Shown piece by piece: positions 1 through 7,084 of a stretch of DNA of 15,054 nt (within the stretch, counting starts at the first letter, position 1; each line of letters opens with the position of its first letter). The position numbers and the translations under genes were made by a program. The stretch is taken from positions 1-15,054 of the forward strand of contig JAGWUU010000041.1 in NCBI GenBank assembly GCA_028868335.1, read 5' to 3'. Under the pieces are notes generated by a model, which saw only the letters and a list, made by a program, of their open reading frames with translations, had not been told where the DNA came from and did not search any database. Source of the DNA: Sphingomonadales bacterium. Lineage in GTDB: Bacteria; Pseudomonadota; Alphaproteobacteria; Sphingomonadales; Sphingomonadaceae.

Positions 1-332
1 TGGCGGGCGATGCGCGCGGAAACCGTGGTGTGATCGATGAACACCTTGCCGCGCCGCAGGGTGGAGAACACCCCCATCGGCCCCAGCACGACATCCGCGA
101 GGTCATCGTCGTTGCCCACGCAGGTCAGCACCACGTCGGCTTCGCTGGCGGCGTCGGCCGGGCTGTCGGCAATGCGGATGGGCAGGGTGGGGTTGGCTTC
201 CTGCCAGCGTTCGATCCGCGCGGCACTGCGATTGTAAACCGTGAGGCGGTGCCCGGCGCTGGCGATGTGCCGCGCGATCGCGCCGCCAATAACGCCCAGG
301 CCCAGGAAGGATATGTTTTTGCCATCGCTCAT
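1..332 (-). CDS. NAD(P)-dependent 3-hydroxyisobutyrate dehydrogenase family protein, 5' part only
   Basis: The gene starts with ATG at 332 and runs off the left edge, so only about 110 N-terminal residues are visible. They form a Rossmann fold: after MSDGKNI comes a glycine-rich dinucleotide loop, FLGLGVIGGAIA, at about residues 8-19. VYNRS follows at the end of beta-2, where cofactor choice is set; an Arg-Ser there would suit NADP or NAD. Further on, a DHTTVSA segment matches the substrate-binding signature of the beta-hydroxyacid dehydrogenase family (3-hydroxyisobutyrate, tartronate semialdehyde and GLYR-type reductases). The catalytic lysine and the C-terminal helical domain lie outside the window, so the substrate cannot be named. 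It is divergent from the VanZ-like gene, with 99 bp between the two starts. Confidence 0.85.
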   Translation of the reverse strand, partial: MSDGKNISFLGLGVIGGAIARHIASAGHRLTVYNRSAARIERWQEANPTLPIRIADSPADAASEADVVLTCVGNDDDLADVVLGPMGVFSTLRRGKVFIDHTTVSARIAR

Positions 333-431
333 GGCTCGGTTGTGTAGCGGCTTTTGCGGCTCCCGCCAGTTGCATATTTCGTTGGGATGAGGGGCATTGC
401 CTTCCGCGCTGGGTGCTTTATCTGACCGGCG

Positions 432-815
432 ATGCCTGCCTCCCTGTCCATCCTGCTGTCGCCCCGGCTGCTGCGTTCGTTGTTCTGGCTTTTTGCGGTC
501 GCCGCGCTGGCCATGGCGCTGATGCCGGTGCCGCCGCACCTGCCGATCGACCGTTTTGGCGACAAGGCGGAGCACATGCTGGCCTTCGGCACGCTGGCGC
601 TGGTCGCAAACCTCGCCTGGCGCGAGACTTCGACGGCGGCGATCGCCCTGCGGCTCTCGGCGTTCGGCGCGCTGATCGAGGTGTTGCAGGCGATCCCAGC
701 GCTGCATCGCGATTGCGACGTCCGCGACTGGATCGCCGACACCGTGGCGATCATCCTGGCGACGCTGGTGGCGCGGCAGCTTCGGCGCGCGTTGCCAGAG
801 GCGCGCGACACTTAG
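432..815 (+). CDS. VanZ-like small membrane protein
   Basis: This gene encodes 127 residues with about four hydrophobic segments: roughly 11-32, 50-64, 72-88 and 103-118. The signature is DKAEHMLAFGTLAL, followed by ALIEVLQ and a conserved acidic RDWIADTVA segment before the last helix. This arrangement (D-K-x-x-H in the second helix, E-x-x-Q in the third, D near the fourth) is typical of VanZ-like domain proteins. VanZ itself gives low-level teicoplanin resistance; for most chromosomal members the role is unknown, and a cell-envelope function is only a guess. No good Shine-Dalgarno sequence is visible before the ATG. The gene ends 40 bp before ilvA on the same strand, so the two could be co-transcribed. 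Confidence 0.75.
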   Translation: MPASLSILLSPRLLRSLFWLFAVAALAMALMPVPPHLPIDRFGDKAEHMLAFGTLALVANLAWRETSTAAIALRLSAFGALIEVLQAIPALHRDCDVRDWIADTVAIILATLVARQLRRALPEARDT

Positions 816-855
816 GGTTTGCAAGGGCGCGGCTTTGCACTAGGCAGCGCGTGCA

Positions 856-2094
856 ATGACCGAGACCGCAGGAACCCTCGCCCAACAGTTGACTATCGCC
901 GATATCCGTGCGGCCGCGCAGCGCATTGAAGGCGCCGTGGTGCGTACCGATTGCGATTACAGCCGAACGCTGAGCGAGATTACCGGGGCGGAAATCTGGC
1001 TGAAGTTCGAGAACCTCCAGTTCACCGCCGCCTACAAGGAACGCGGCGCGCTCAACGCGATCATGCTGCTCAGCGATGAGCAGCGCGCCAAGGGCGTGAT
1101 CGCCGCATCGGCGGGCAATCACGCACAGGGGCTGTCCTATCACGGCGGCCGCCTGGGCGTGCCGGTTACCATCGTCATGCCGCGCACCACCCCGACGGTG
1201 AAGGTGATGCAGACCGAAGTGCTGGGCGGCACGGTCGTTCTTGAAGGTGAGACTTTCGACGAAGCCTATGCCCATGCCCGCGCGATGGAGCGCCAGCTTG
1301 GCCTGACCTTCGTTCACCCGTTCGACGATCCGGCCGTTGCCGCCGGGCAGGGCACCGTGGCGCTCGAAATGCTGGAGGACGTGCCCGATCTCGACATGCT
1401 GGTGATCCCGGTGGGCGGGGGCGGGCTCGCTTCGGGGATGGGAGTCGCGGCGCGGGCGATCAAGCCCGACATCGCCCTGGTCGGGGTCGAGGCGGAACTG
1501 TTTCCCTCGATGTACAACCGCCTCAAGCACAACGAGCTGCCCTGCGGTGGCGATACCCTGGCCGAGGGCATCGCCGTGAAGGAGCCGGGCGCGTTCACCA
1601 GCCAGGTGCTGCGCCGCCTGCTCGACGACATCGTGCTGGTTGACGAAGGCTCGCTCGAACGCGCCGTCTCGCTGCTGTTGCAGATTGAAAAGACCGTGGC
1701 CGAAGGCGCGGGTGCGGCGGGTCTGGCCGCGGTGCTGGCCCACCCCGGCCGGTTCAAGGGCCGCAAGATCGGCATCCCGCTGACCGGCGGCAATATCGAC
1801 ACGCGCCTGCTGGCCAACGTGCTGCTGCGCGATCTCGCCCGCTCGGGCCGCCTCGCGCGGCTGCGACTGGTGTTGCAGGACCGTCCCGGCGCGCTGTTCA
1901 ACGTGATCCGCGAGTTTGACCGCCACAACGTCAACATCCTCGAGGTCTATCACCAGCGGATTTTCACCCACCTTCCCGCCAAGGGCCTGACTGCCGACAT
2001 CGAGTGCGAGGCGCGCGACCGTGAGCAGCTTGAAGCGCTTGTCGAGTCGCTGCGCGAAAAGGGCTATTCGGTGACCCAGGTGGAGCTGAATTGA
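856..2094 (+). CDS. ilvA: Threonine ammonia-lyase (threonine dehydratase) with C-terminal ACT-like domain
   Basis: This is a PLP-dependent enzyme of 412 residues that converts L-threonine to 2-oxobutanoate and ammonia, the first step towards isoleucine. The PLP-binding lysine is K61 in FTAAYKERGALN. The substrate loop SAGNHAQG lies at 85-92, and the phosphate-binding loop GGGGLASG starts at 187. Residues from about 333 to the end (RLRLVLQDRPGALFNVIREF and on) form a single ACT-like domain, as in the ~400-residue threonine ammonia-lyases of alphaproteobacteria rather than the ~510-residue E. coli IlvA with its two regulatory repeats. The ACT domain suggests allosteric control by an amino acid. 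The protein is cytoplasmic. The start is ATG at 856, with only a weak ribosome binding site. The family call is firm; whether the role is biosynthetic or catabolic is not decided by sequence. Confidence 0.93.
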   Translation: MTETAGTLAQQLTIADIRAAAQRIEGAVVRTDCDYSRTLSEITGAEIWLKFENLQFTAAYKERGALNAIMLLSDEQRAKGVIAASAGNHAQGLSYHGGRLGVPVTIVMPRTTPTVKVMQTEVLGGTVVLEGETFDEAYAHARAMERQLGLTFVHPFDDPAVAAGQGTVALEMLEDVPDLDMLVIPVGGGGLASGMGVAARAIKPDIALVGVEAELFPSMYNRLKHNELPCGGDTLAEGIAVKEPGAFTSQVLRRLLDDIVLVDEGSLERAVSLLLQIEKTVAEGAGAAGLAAVLAHPGRFKGRKIGIPLTGGNIDTRLLANVLLRDLARSGRLARLRLVLQDRPGALFNVIREFDRHNVNILEVYHQRIFTHLPAKGLTADIECEARDREQLEALVESLREKGYSVTQVELN

Positions 2095-2131
2095 CGCCGC
2101 TGCCGGGTTGGATGTGGAAAATTAGCATCTG

Positions 2132-2152
2132 TTAACCTCGTATCGTGGTTAA
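2132..2152. other. Small inverted repeat in the ilvA-bpt gap
   Basis: Six-base arms TTAACC (2132-2137) and GGTTAA (2147-2152) flank a 9-base spacer and are followed by a short A-rich stretch. The 126-bp gap between ilvA and bpt is otherwise featureless. The repeat could be a weak ilvA terminator or an operator for bpt. The stem is short and AT-rich, so it may be chance. Confidence 0.2.
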
Positions 2153-2220
2153 AAGACTTTCAACGCTGGCAAAGCGGCTGCATACTGCCCCCATAACGAC
2201 CAGCGCAGGATGTTTGGCGA

Positions 2221-3075
2221 GTGACGGCTCCGGTTCGCTTTCCCCGATTTTTTGTGACGAGCCCCGCGCCGTGCCCCTATCTGCCGGGCCGCAGCGAGCG
2301 CAAGGTGTTCACCGAATTGAAGGGCCCGCACGCGGACCAGCTCAATGATGCGCTTGGGCGGATCGGGTTCCGCCGCAGCCAGACGGTTGCCTATCGCCCC
2401 TCATGCCTCGATTGCGCCGCCTGCGTTTCGGTGCGCGTGGTGGTGGAGGAATTCCGCCCCTCGTCAACGCAAAAGCGAAACCTCAAGGCCAATTCAGATC
2501 TGGTCGCCACGCCCTGTCGGCCATGGTCCACGGTCGAGCAGTTCGAGCTGCTCCAGCGTTACCTCGGCCAGCGTCATCCCGGCGGCGGCATGGCCAACAT
2601 GGATGAGGTCGATTTCGCCGACATGGTCGAGCATACGCCGGTCGATACCCAGGTGATCGAATACCGCGAACCGACCGCCGATGGAACGCCGGGCCGCCTG
2701 GTCGGCGCCTGCCTGACTGACCGCCAGGGCGACGGGCTGTCGATGATCTACAGCTTCTACGATCCCACGCACCCGCTGCGTGAGGGGTTGGGCAACTACA
2801 TCATTCTCGATCACATCCGTCGTGCGCAGCAGGAAGGGTTGCCCTTCGTCTATCTTGGCTACTGGGTCGATGGCTCGGTGCGGATGCAATACAAGGTTCG
2901 CTACCGGCCGCTGGAACGCCTCGGCCGGGACGGGTGGAGCCGGATTTCCGATGAAGAGCAGGACCGCCTGATCTCCTCCGCTGCCACCCTGCGCCGCAGC
3001 GACGCGTTGCCGCTTGACGGCAGCACCAAGGATGGTGCCCACGGCGGGCAGGAGCAGTACCGGGTCGAGGTCTAG
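2221..3075 (+). CDS. bpt: Aspartate/glutamate leucyltransferase (bacterial Ate1 homologue, Bpt)
   Basis: This gene encodes 284 residues of the arginyl/leucyl-tRNA-protein transferase family. The bacterial Bpt branch moves leucine from Leu-tRNA to proteins with N-terminal Asp or Glu, marking them for ClpS-ClpAP degradation (N-degron pathway). The N-terminal ATE_N domain is recognised by CPYLPGRSERKVFTEL and by a cysteine cluster, YRPSCLDCAACVSVRV, at about 59-74. The C-terminal ATE_C domain holds MIYSFYDP, LGNYIILDHI and FVYLGYWVDGS, followed by MQYKVRYRPLE. The length is slightly above the usual ~250 residues because of a loose tail. The start is GTG at 2221, since the only nearby upstream ATG (2210) hits a stop after four codons; an AGGA lies ten bases before the GTG. 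The gene converges on aqpS and the two stop codons overlap at 3072-3075. Confidence 0.92.
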   Translation: MTAPVRFPRFFVTSPAPCPYLPGRSERKVFTELKGPHADQLNDALGRIGFRRSQTVAYRPSCLDCAACVSVRVVVEEFRPSSTQKRNLKANSDLVATPCRPWSTVEQFELLQRYLGQRHPGGGMANMDEVDFADMVEHTPVDTQVIEYREPTADGTPGRLVGACLTDRQGDGLSMIYSFYDPTHPLREGLGNYIILDHIRRAQQEGLPFVYLGYWVDGSVRMQYKVRYRPLERLGRDGWSRISDEEQDRLISSAATLRRSDALPLDGSTKDGAHGGQEQYRVEV

Positions 3076-3728
3076 GCCTTACCCGATTCCATCACATTCC
3101 GGTCGAACCAGTGCGCCGCCAGCGCACCGGCGAGTTGCGCCGCGATGAAGCCCGGCACGCTTGACGGGGCGATCCCGGCGAAGCTGTCGCTGAGGCTGCG
3201 GGCGACGGTGATCGCGGGATTGGCGAAGCTGGTCGACGAGGTGAACCAGTAGGCTGCGGCGATGTACAGCGCGACGCTTGCCGGGATCGCGGCGGGGCGA
3301 TTGCGCGCGGTCAGCAGGATCGTCGCGACCAGCCCGAAGGTGGCGATGAACTCGCCCAACCATTGCCCGGCTCCGCCGCGCAGATGCTGCGAGGTCTGGA
3401 TCACCGGCAGGCCGAACATCGCGTGCGCCGTCCACACGCCCAGCAGGCCGCCGCCAAGCTGCACCGCGATCATCGCCACCAGCCCCGGCCAGGTTCCCTC
3501 GCCGCGCAGGCGCATGACCAGGCTGACCGCCGGGTTGAAATGCGCCCCCGAAACCGGCGCGAGCATGGCGATCAGCACATAGAGCATGGCCGCCGTCGCT
3601 GCGGCATTGGCCAGCAGCGCCAGCGCGACGTTTCCTCCCGCCAGTCGCTCGGCCATGATCCCCGATCCGACCACGGTGGCGAACAGGAAGAAGCTGCCGA
3701 GCGCCTCGGCCCACAGGGTCTGCCTCAC
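3072..3728 (-). CDS. aqpS: AqpS-type aquaglyceroporin, last gene of the arsenic operon
   Basis: This is an inner-membrane channel of 218 residues in the MIP (aquaporin) family with six hydrophobic segments and both half-helix NPA motifs: N65-P66-A67 in HFNPAVS and N170-P171-A172 in FANPAITVARS. In water channels and GlpF the second NPA is followed directly by the selectivity-filter arginine; here that place is I173, which should widen and neutralise the pore. A non-arginine residue here is, as I recall, also a feature of Sinorhizobium meliloti AqpS, which passes arsenite. The gene starts with GTG and overlaps the arsC stop by four bases (GTGA), so translation is probably coupled. With ArsC upstream, the likely job is passive exit of arsenite made from arsenate. 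The family is certain; the substrate is inferred from the operon and the pore residue. Confidence 0.88.
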   Translation of the reverse strand: MRQTLWAEALGSFFLFATVVGSGIMAERLAGGNVALALLANAAATAAMLYVLIAMLAPVSGAHFNPAVSLVMRLRGEGTWPGLVAMIAVQLGGGLLGVWTAHAMFGLPVIQTSQHLRGGAGQWLGEFIATFGLVATILLTARNRPAAIPASVALYIAAAYWFTSSTSFANPAITVARSLSDSFAGIAPSSVPGFIAAQLAGALAAHWFDRNVMESGKA

Positions 3729-4228
3729 GCCGCGCCCTCCATCGTGCCGATCGCGGCCAACGCCGCCTGTGCCGCGACGCGGTCCATCCCCGCCAGATCA
3801 AGAGCAAGGAAGGCATTGACCCGCATTTCCAGCAGCCGCCATGTCTCGGCAAAGGCGGCGTCGACCTCGGCCTCGCTCCCGCTCACGTCGGCGGGATCGG
3901 GGAGGCCCCAATGTGCGCGCAGCGGCGATCCGGGGAACACCGGGCAAGCCTCGCCCGCGGCATTGCCGCAGACCGTGATCGCAAGATCGATCTCGGGCGC
4001 GTCGGGTCCGGTGAACTCCAGCCAGCTTTTTGAGCGGAACCGCGAGGTATCAAATCCGTGTGCCGCCAGCAGGCGCAGCGCGCCGGGATGGGGGACGCCC
4101 TTGGGCTTGCTCCCCGCGCTGAAGGCGGCGATGCGGCCTTGACCCAGCCGGTCGAACAGCGCCTCGCCAAGGATCGAGCGGGCGGAATTGCCGGTGCACA
4201 GCACCAGCACGGAACGGACGGCAACCAT
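3725..4228 (-). CDS. arsC: Arsenate reductase, low-molecular-weight phosphatase (thioredoxin-coupled) type
   Basis: This gene encodes 167 residues that reduce arsenate to arsenite in the cytoplasm. The oxyanion-binding P-loop is C11-TGNSA-R17 (CX5R), and the general acid is D111 in HWGLPDPAD. Two more cysteines, C87 (TVCGN) and C95 (EACPVF), sit where Staphylococcus aureus pI258 ArsC has C82 and C89, which relay the disulfide to thioredoxin. This sets it apart from the glutaredoxin-type ArsC of plasmid R773. The protein is longer than the ~130-residue archetype, mostly through the tail after about residue 120. The ATG at 4228 has a strong GAGGAG that overlaps the arsR stop nine bases upstream. 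The 3' end overlaps the aqpS start. Confidence 0.93.
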   Translation of the reverse strand: MVAVRSVLVLCTGNSARSILGEALFDRLGQGRIAAFSAGSKPKGVPHPGALRLLAAHGFDTSRFRSKSWLEFTGPDAPEIDLAITVCGNAAGEACPVFPGSPLRAHWGLPDPADVSGSEAEVDAAFAETWRLLEMRVNAFLALDLAGMDRVAAQAALAAIGTMEGAA

Positions 4229-4237
4229 GCGGACTCC

Positions 4238-4564
4238 TCAGGCCAGTATCGCGGTGGGCGCCGGGCAGGGCAGGCATTCCGCCCCGCCGCAGCAATTCTC
4301 TGTCAGACAGGCCAGCACCCCGCCCATCGCGGCGAAGTCGGCGGAATAGATGATCGACCGGCCTGCGCGGCGCTGACCGATCAGCCCGGCATGGCTGAGC
4401 TGCGTAAGGTGAAAGCTGAGCGATGAGGCGGGAAGGTCAAGCGCCCGCGCCATCGCCCCCGCTGCCATGCCGTCCGGCCCGGCCTGCACCAGCAGGCGAT
4501 AGGCGGCGAGCCGGTGCTCCTGCGCAAGCGCGCCAAGCGCGCGGATGACGTGATCGGCCTGCAC
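4238..4564 (-). CDS. arsR: ArsR/SmtB-family arsenic-responsive repressor
   Basis: This gene encodes 108 residues of winged-helix repressor. The recognition helix region is DLPASSLSFHLTQLSHAGLI (about 43-62), followed by a beta-wing, RRAGRSIIYS (65-74). The metalloid site is not the classical CxC of R773 ArsR. A cysteine cluster lies at the C-terminus instead: C91, C92, C97 and C100, with C86 nearby. Its spacing resembles the C-terminal site of Acidithiobacillus ferrooxidans ArsR. I place the start at GTG 4564 because GAAGGG lies eight bases upstream and the protein then has the usual family length. A longer reading from ATG 4741 would translate through the operator and is rejected. As first gene of the operon it should repress itself, arsC and aqpS until arsenite binds. 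Confidence 0.92.
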   Translation of the reverse strand: MQADHVIRALGALAQEHRLAAYRLLVQAGPDGMAAGAMARALDLPASSLSFHLTQLSHAGLIGQRRAGRSIIYSADFAAMGGVLACLTENCCGGAECLPCPAPTAILA

Positions 4565-4579
4565 CGGCTTACCCTTCGA

Positions 4580-4601
4580 TATTTCGATAATTATCGAAAT
4601 A
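4580..4601. promoter_or_regulatory. Perfect 22-bp palindrome, likely ArsR operator
   Basis: The arms are TATTTCGATAA and TTATCGAAATA, perfectly complementary with no spacer, placed 16 bp before the arsR ribosome binding site. The AT-rich site stands out in GC-rich DNA. Size, symmetry and position match ArsR-family operators. An extra half-like TTCGAT lies just inside at about 4575-4580. Confidence 0.8.
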
Positions 4602-4623
4602 AAGGTTCGGCGTGGTGAGTCAA
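4596..4623 (-). promoter_or_regulatory. Candidate arsRC-aqpS promoter
   Basis: On the minus strand TTGACT (4623-4618) is a good -35 element. Sixteen bases later TATTTC (4601-4596) could serve as a weak -10 and overlaps the palindromic operator, so bound ArsR would block polymerase. The -10 is a poor match; GATAAT at 4595-4590 looks better but is 22 bases from the -35. Confidence 0.45.
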
Positions 4624-4757
4624 GCTGTGTTGCCCGCCGGTCATGGGTCAGTTTGAAATTGCGCGTTTGAGATAGGGCACGCGCTTGCCGGGCTTGGCGT
4701 CGGCTGCTTCGATCAGCATTCCAGCGCCTGCGATCTTCCAAAGACCGTCCAACGAGG

Positions 4758-4790
4758 CAGCGCCTCCTCGCGGTTTGCGAAGAGGCGCTG
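4758..4790 (-). terminator. Hairpin after the aldehyde dehydrogenase gene
   Basis: Nine-base perfect arms, CAGCGCCTC (4758-4766) and GAGGCGCTG (4782-4790), extend inward after one mismatch by TCGC/GCGA around a GGTTT loop. It starts 24 bases past the aldehyde dehydrogenase stop. There is no strong T-tract on the minus strand, so it is a moderate terminator at best. The rest of the 4602-4813 gap shows no supported gene. Confidence 0.55.
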
Positions 4791-4813
4791 TCAGCGTTTC
4801 ATTTCTGTAGAAA

Positions 4814-6238
4814 TCAGGCGGGCAGGCCCGAGATCGCCTTCATTTCCATGAAGTCCTTGAGGCCGGCCAGACCGCCCTCGCGGCCATTGCCGGACTGCTT
4901 GTAGCCGCCGAACGGGGCGCCGGGGCTGGGGCCCCAGTTGTTGATTGCGACCATGCCGGCGCGGAGCCGCGACGCGACCGACGCGGCCTTGGCCGGATCG
5001 CCGGTGATCGCAGCGGAAAGGCCATATTCCGTTGCGTTGGCCAGATCGATGGCATCTTCAAGGCTGTCATAGGTAAGGATCGTCGCCACCGGACCGAAGA
5101 TCTCTTCCTGGGCGATCCGCATGTCGGGGGTCACGCCCGAGAACACGGTCGGCTGGATGTAATAGCCGCGGTTGACGCCAGCGGGCAGGTCGGTGCCGCC
5201 GGTTTCCAGCGTCGCGCCTTCGTCGATCGCCGACTGGATCAGGTCCTTCACCTTCTCGTATTGCGCCTTGTTGACCACGGGGCCGAGGTGGTTGCCTTCA
5301 GCCATCGGGTCGCCGACCGGAGTGGCCGAATACATCGCCTTGTAGAAGGCGACCGTCTCGGCCTCGCGGTTCTTGGCGGTCAGCACCTTGGTCGGGCTGA
5401 TGCAGCTCTGGCCGGTGTTGATCAGCGGGCCCATCGCCACCGGGGCGAGCTGGGTGTTGAGGTCGGCATCGGGCAGCACGAGGTTGGGCGACTTGCCGCC
5501 CAGTTCCTGGTGGACGCGCTTGACCGTAGGCGCGGCGGCGATCGCTACCTGGATGCCCGCGCGGGTCGATCCGGTGAAGCTGACCATCTCGACATCGGGA
5601 TGGCTGGAAATCGCGTTGCCCGTGGTCGGCCCGTCGCCGTTGACGAGGTTGAACACGCCCGGCGGCACCCCGGCCGCATCCAGGATCTCGGCAAAGATCA
5701 TGGCATTGGTCGGGCATTCTTCCGAGGGCTTGAGCACCATGGTATCGCCCGCCGCCAGCGCCGGGGCGACCTTCAGCGCGATCTGGTTGAGCGGCCAGTT
5801 CCATGGGGTGATCATCCCGACCACGCCGATCGGCTCGTAGGCGACCTTGTAGCCGGGGCCATCCTCCATGAAGCTGAAGTCCTTCAGCGCCTGGATGGTG
5901 GACACAACACCGCTGATCCCGGCGCCAACCTGTGCGGTGAGCGCGAAGCTGAGCGGCGCCCCCATTTCCTCGGCCATCGCCGCGGCAAGGTCCTGCGCGC
6001 GCTTCTTGAATTCGACGACGATCCGTTCGAGCAAGGCAATGCGCTCTTCGCGGGTGGTCTGGCTATAGGTCTTGAAGGCGCGGCGCGCGGCGGCCACCGC
6101 CTTGTCGACATCGGCCTTGGTGCCGACGCTGATGACGGCGCAGGCCTCTTCCGTGGCGGGATTGATCACTTCGCGGCGGGCACCGCCTTCGCTGTTCACC
6201 CATTTGCCGTCGATGTAATGTTGCAGCCTCTCGCGCAT
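4814..6238 (-). CDS. NAD(P)-dependent aldehyde dehydrogenase
   Basis: This gene encodes 474 residues of the aldehyde dehydrogenase superfamily, which oxidises aldehydes to carboxylates. The order of motifs is standard: PWNWP (145-149, with the oxyanion-hole Asn N147), K170 in LKPSEE, the cofactor loop FTGST (221-225), the general base E245 in HQELGG, the nucleophile C279 in TGQSCISPT, EEIFGPV, and PFGGYKQSGNGRE near the end. It resembles the broad-specificity ALDH members used for aromatic or aliphatic aldehydes; the substrate cannot be read from sequence. The ATG at 6238 has an excellent AAGGAG seven bases upstream. The gene stands alone, with its own hairpin after the stop and an operator-like palindrome upstream, so it is probably regulated separately from the arsenic operon. 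Confidence 0.92.
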   Translation of the reverse strand: MRERLQHYIDGKWVNSEGGARREVINPATEEACAVISVGTKADVDKAVAAARRAFKTYSQTTREERIALLERIVVEFKKRAQDLAAAMAEEMGAPLSFALTAQVGAGISGVVSTIQALKDFSFMEDGPGYKVAYEPIGVVGMITPWNWPLNQIALKVAPALAAGDTMVLKPSEECPTNAMIFAEILDAAGVPPGVFNLVNGDGPTTGNAISSHPDVEMVSFTGSTRAGIQVAIAAAPTVKRVHQELGGKSPNLVLPDADLNTQLAPVAMGPLINTGQSCISPTKVLTAKNREAETVAFYKAMYSATPVGDPMAEGNHLGPVVNKAQYEKVKDLIQSAIDEGATLETGGTDLPAGVNRGYYIQPTVFSGVTPDMRIAQEEIFGPVATILTYDSLEDAIDLANATEYGLSAAITGDPAKAASVASRLRAGMVAINNWGPSPGAPFGGYKQSGNGREGGLAGLKDFMEMKAISGLPA

Positions 6239-6275
6239 CGCGAATCTCCTTTAAGGGATCGATTAAACCGGAAGA

Positions 6276-6313
6276 CTCTCGGGCCGTCCCGGAGAGATTG
6301 CAAGGTGCAATCT
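6276..6313 (-). promoter_or_regulatory. Operator-like palindromes upstream of the aldehyde dehydrogenase gene
   Basis: Two symmetric elements lie 38-75 bp before the start codon. AGATTGCA (6295-6302) and TGCAATCT (6306-6313) are perfect 8-base arms with a 3-base centre, the geometry of a dimeric regulator site. Just inside, CTCTCGGG (6276-6283) pairs with CCC-G-GAGAG (6288-6296, one bulge). The two share bases 6295-6296. No cognate regulator gene is in the window. Confidence 0.4.
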
Positions 6314-6405
6314 ACCAAGAATTGGCGGTCAGGAGCGGACTTTCAGGGGTGGGGTGTGCGACATGGGCACCAGCGGCCCGCGGCCCGAACACGGCAGGCA
6401 GCAAA

Positions 6406-6448
6406 TCGCCGCACCCCTTCTCCCGCAGAAGTCGAAGGGGTGCGGCGA
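6406..6448 (-). terminator. Strong hairpin after the first TonB-C-like gene
   Basis: The arms 6406-6420 and 6434-6448 are perfectly complementary over 15 bases (TCGCCGCACCCCTTC and its complement) around a 13-base loop, 22 bases past the stop codon of the 6471-6992 gene. On the minus strand the stem is followed by TTTGC, a weak U-tract. A second small hairpin (6454-6460 with 6471-6477) overlaps the stop codon. A similar pair of hairpins follows the paralogue. Confidence 0.6.
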
Positions 6449-6470
6449 CTGTACGCCTGACGATCTGATA

Positions 6471-6992
6471 TCAGGCGGACTTGGAAGGCACTGCCGTCAA
6501 TACGATTTCCTTCGAATTCGGTCCTTCGGCGCGGATCCTTTGCGCTTCCTCCTTGCGCATGATCTGGACCAGGCGATCAAGCTTGTAGGAATCGACCGAG
6601 ATGATGATGTTGGCACGGAAGCGCTGGCCCGGCGCAAGCGACGCAGGCATCGGATGCAACGACCTGAGGTGTTCCACGGCTGTCAGGGCAACCCGATCAA
6701 GCGCCTTGTCGCCCGAGGGGCGCGCCACCGTCAGGGCGGCGGGGCGTCCGGCTTCATCGCTGGTGAACGTGACAGCAGTGTATCCGCCATCCGCGCGCAC
6801 GTCGCGTGCGACTGACCAATTGAGCGTGTTGTCGAGGCTGCGGGTCAGGTCCTGCGACACCTTGCTCACCCATTTGTTGAGCGTCGGCCGCTGGCTTTCG
6901 ACGATGATCGACTGATCTGCCCTGGTCGGAGCGGGGATCAATGCCGAGGCGGCAATGGTGGCGGCGATCGCCGCGGTAAGAGCAAGTTTCAT
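6471..6992 (-). CDS. Exported TonB C-terminal-domain-like protein (copy A)
   Basis: This gene encodes 173 residues. Residues 1-25 form a Sec signal peptide (MKLALTAAIA and on, cleavage likely after PTRA), so the product should be periplasmic. The body carries a TonB-C-like pattern: GGYTAVTFTSDEAGRP (69-84), then a strand, SGDKALDRVALTAVEHL (93-109), HPMPASL, and a final strand, FRANIIISV. The N-terminal anchor and proline-rich span of true TonB are missing, so it is probably not an energy transducer; it may be a stand-alone domain binding an envelope partner. I chose ATG 6992 because AAGGA lies seven bases upstream and the signal peptide then begins at residue 1. It is a tandem paralogue of the 7159-7668 gene, with the same signal peptide style, the core SGDxALDRVA and an EEAQR tail. 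Function is unknown. Confidence 0.75.
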   Translation of the reverse strand: MKLALTAAIAATIAASALIPAPTRADQSIIVESQRPTLNKWVSKVSQDLTRSLDNTLNWSVARDVRADGGYTAVTFTSDEAGRPAALTVARPSGDKALDRVALTAVEHLRSLHPMPASLAPGQRFRANIIISVDSYKLDRLVQIMRKEEAQRIRAEGPNSKEIVLTAVPSKSA

Positions 6993-7011
6993 GGGGACGT
7001 CCTTTTCGTAC

Positions 7012-7040
7012 CAATGCGGACGCGACCCGCAAGAATCCAC
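7012..7040 (-). repeat. 29-bp leader element, copy A
   Basis: This is identical base for base to 7690-7718 and begins CAATGCGGACGCGACCCGCA on the plus strand. It lies 19 bases before the copy A start codon. It contains a small GCGG/CCGC inverted repeat. The paralogous copy sits 21 bases before its gene, in another reading frame, so the conserved sequence is not coding. Confidence 0.75.
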
Positions 7041-7084
7041 AGATTGAGGTGTGTCCTTTTGGCTGATTGTGCACCGAGGGGGTG

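Noticed and set aside
751..1971. 406-codon minus-strand open frame
   Set aside because: It is antisense to ilvA, whose motifs are unmistakable.
4648..4719. 23-codon minus-strand frame starting MLIEAADAKPGKRVPYLKR
   Set aside because: The composition looks protein-like and the frame is open further upstream, but there is no ribosome binding site, it runs back through the terminator hairpin, and I recognise no family. It may be a relic.
4565..4741. N-terminal extension of arsR to ATG 4741
   Set aside because: It would translate the operator and promoter; GTG 4564 has a good ribosome binding site and gives the family length.
5261..6460. 399-codon plus-strand open frame
   Set aside because: It is antisense to the aldehyde dehydrogenase, with a His/Gly/Arg-rich product of shadow type.
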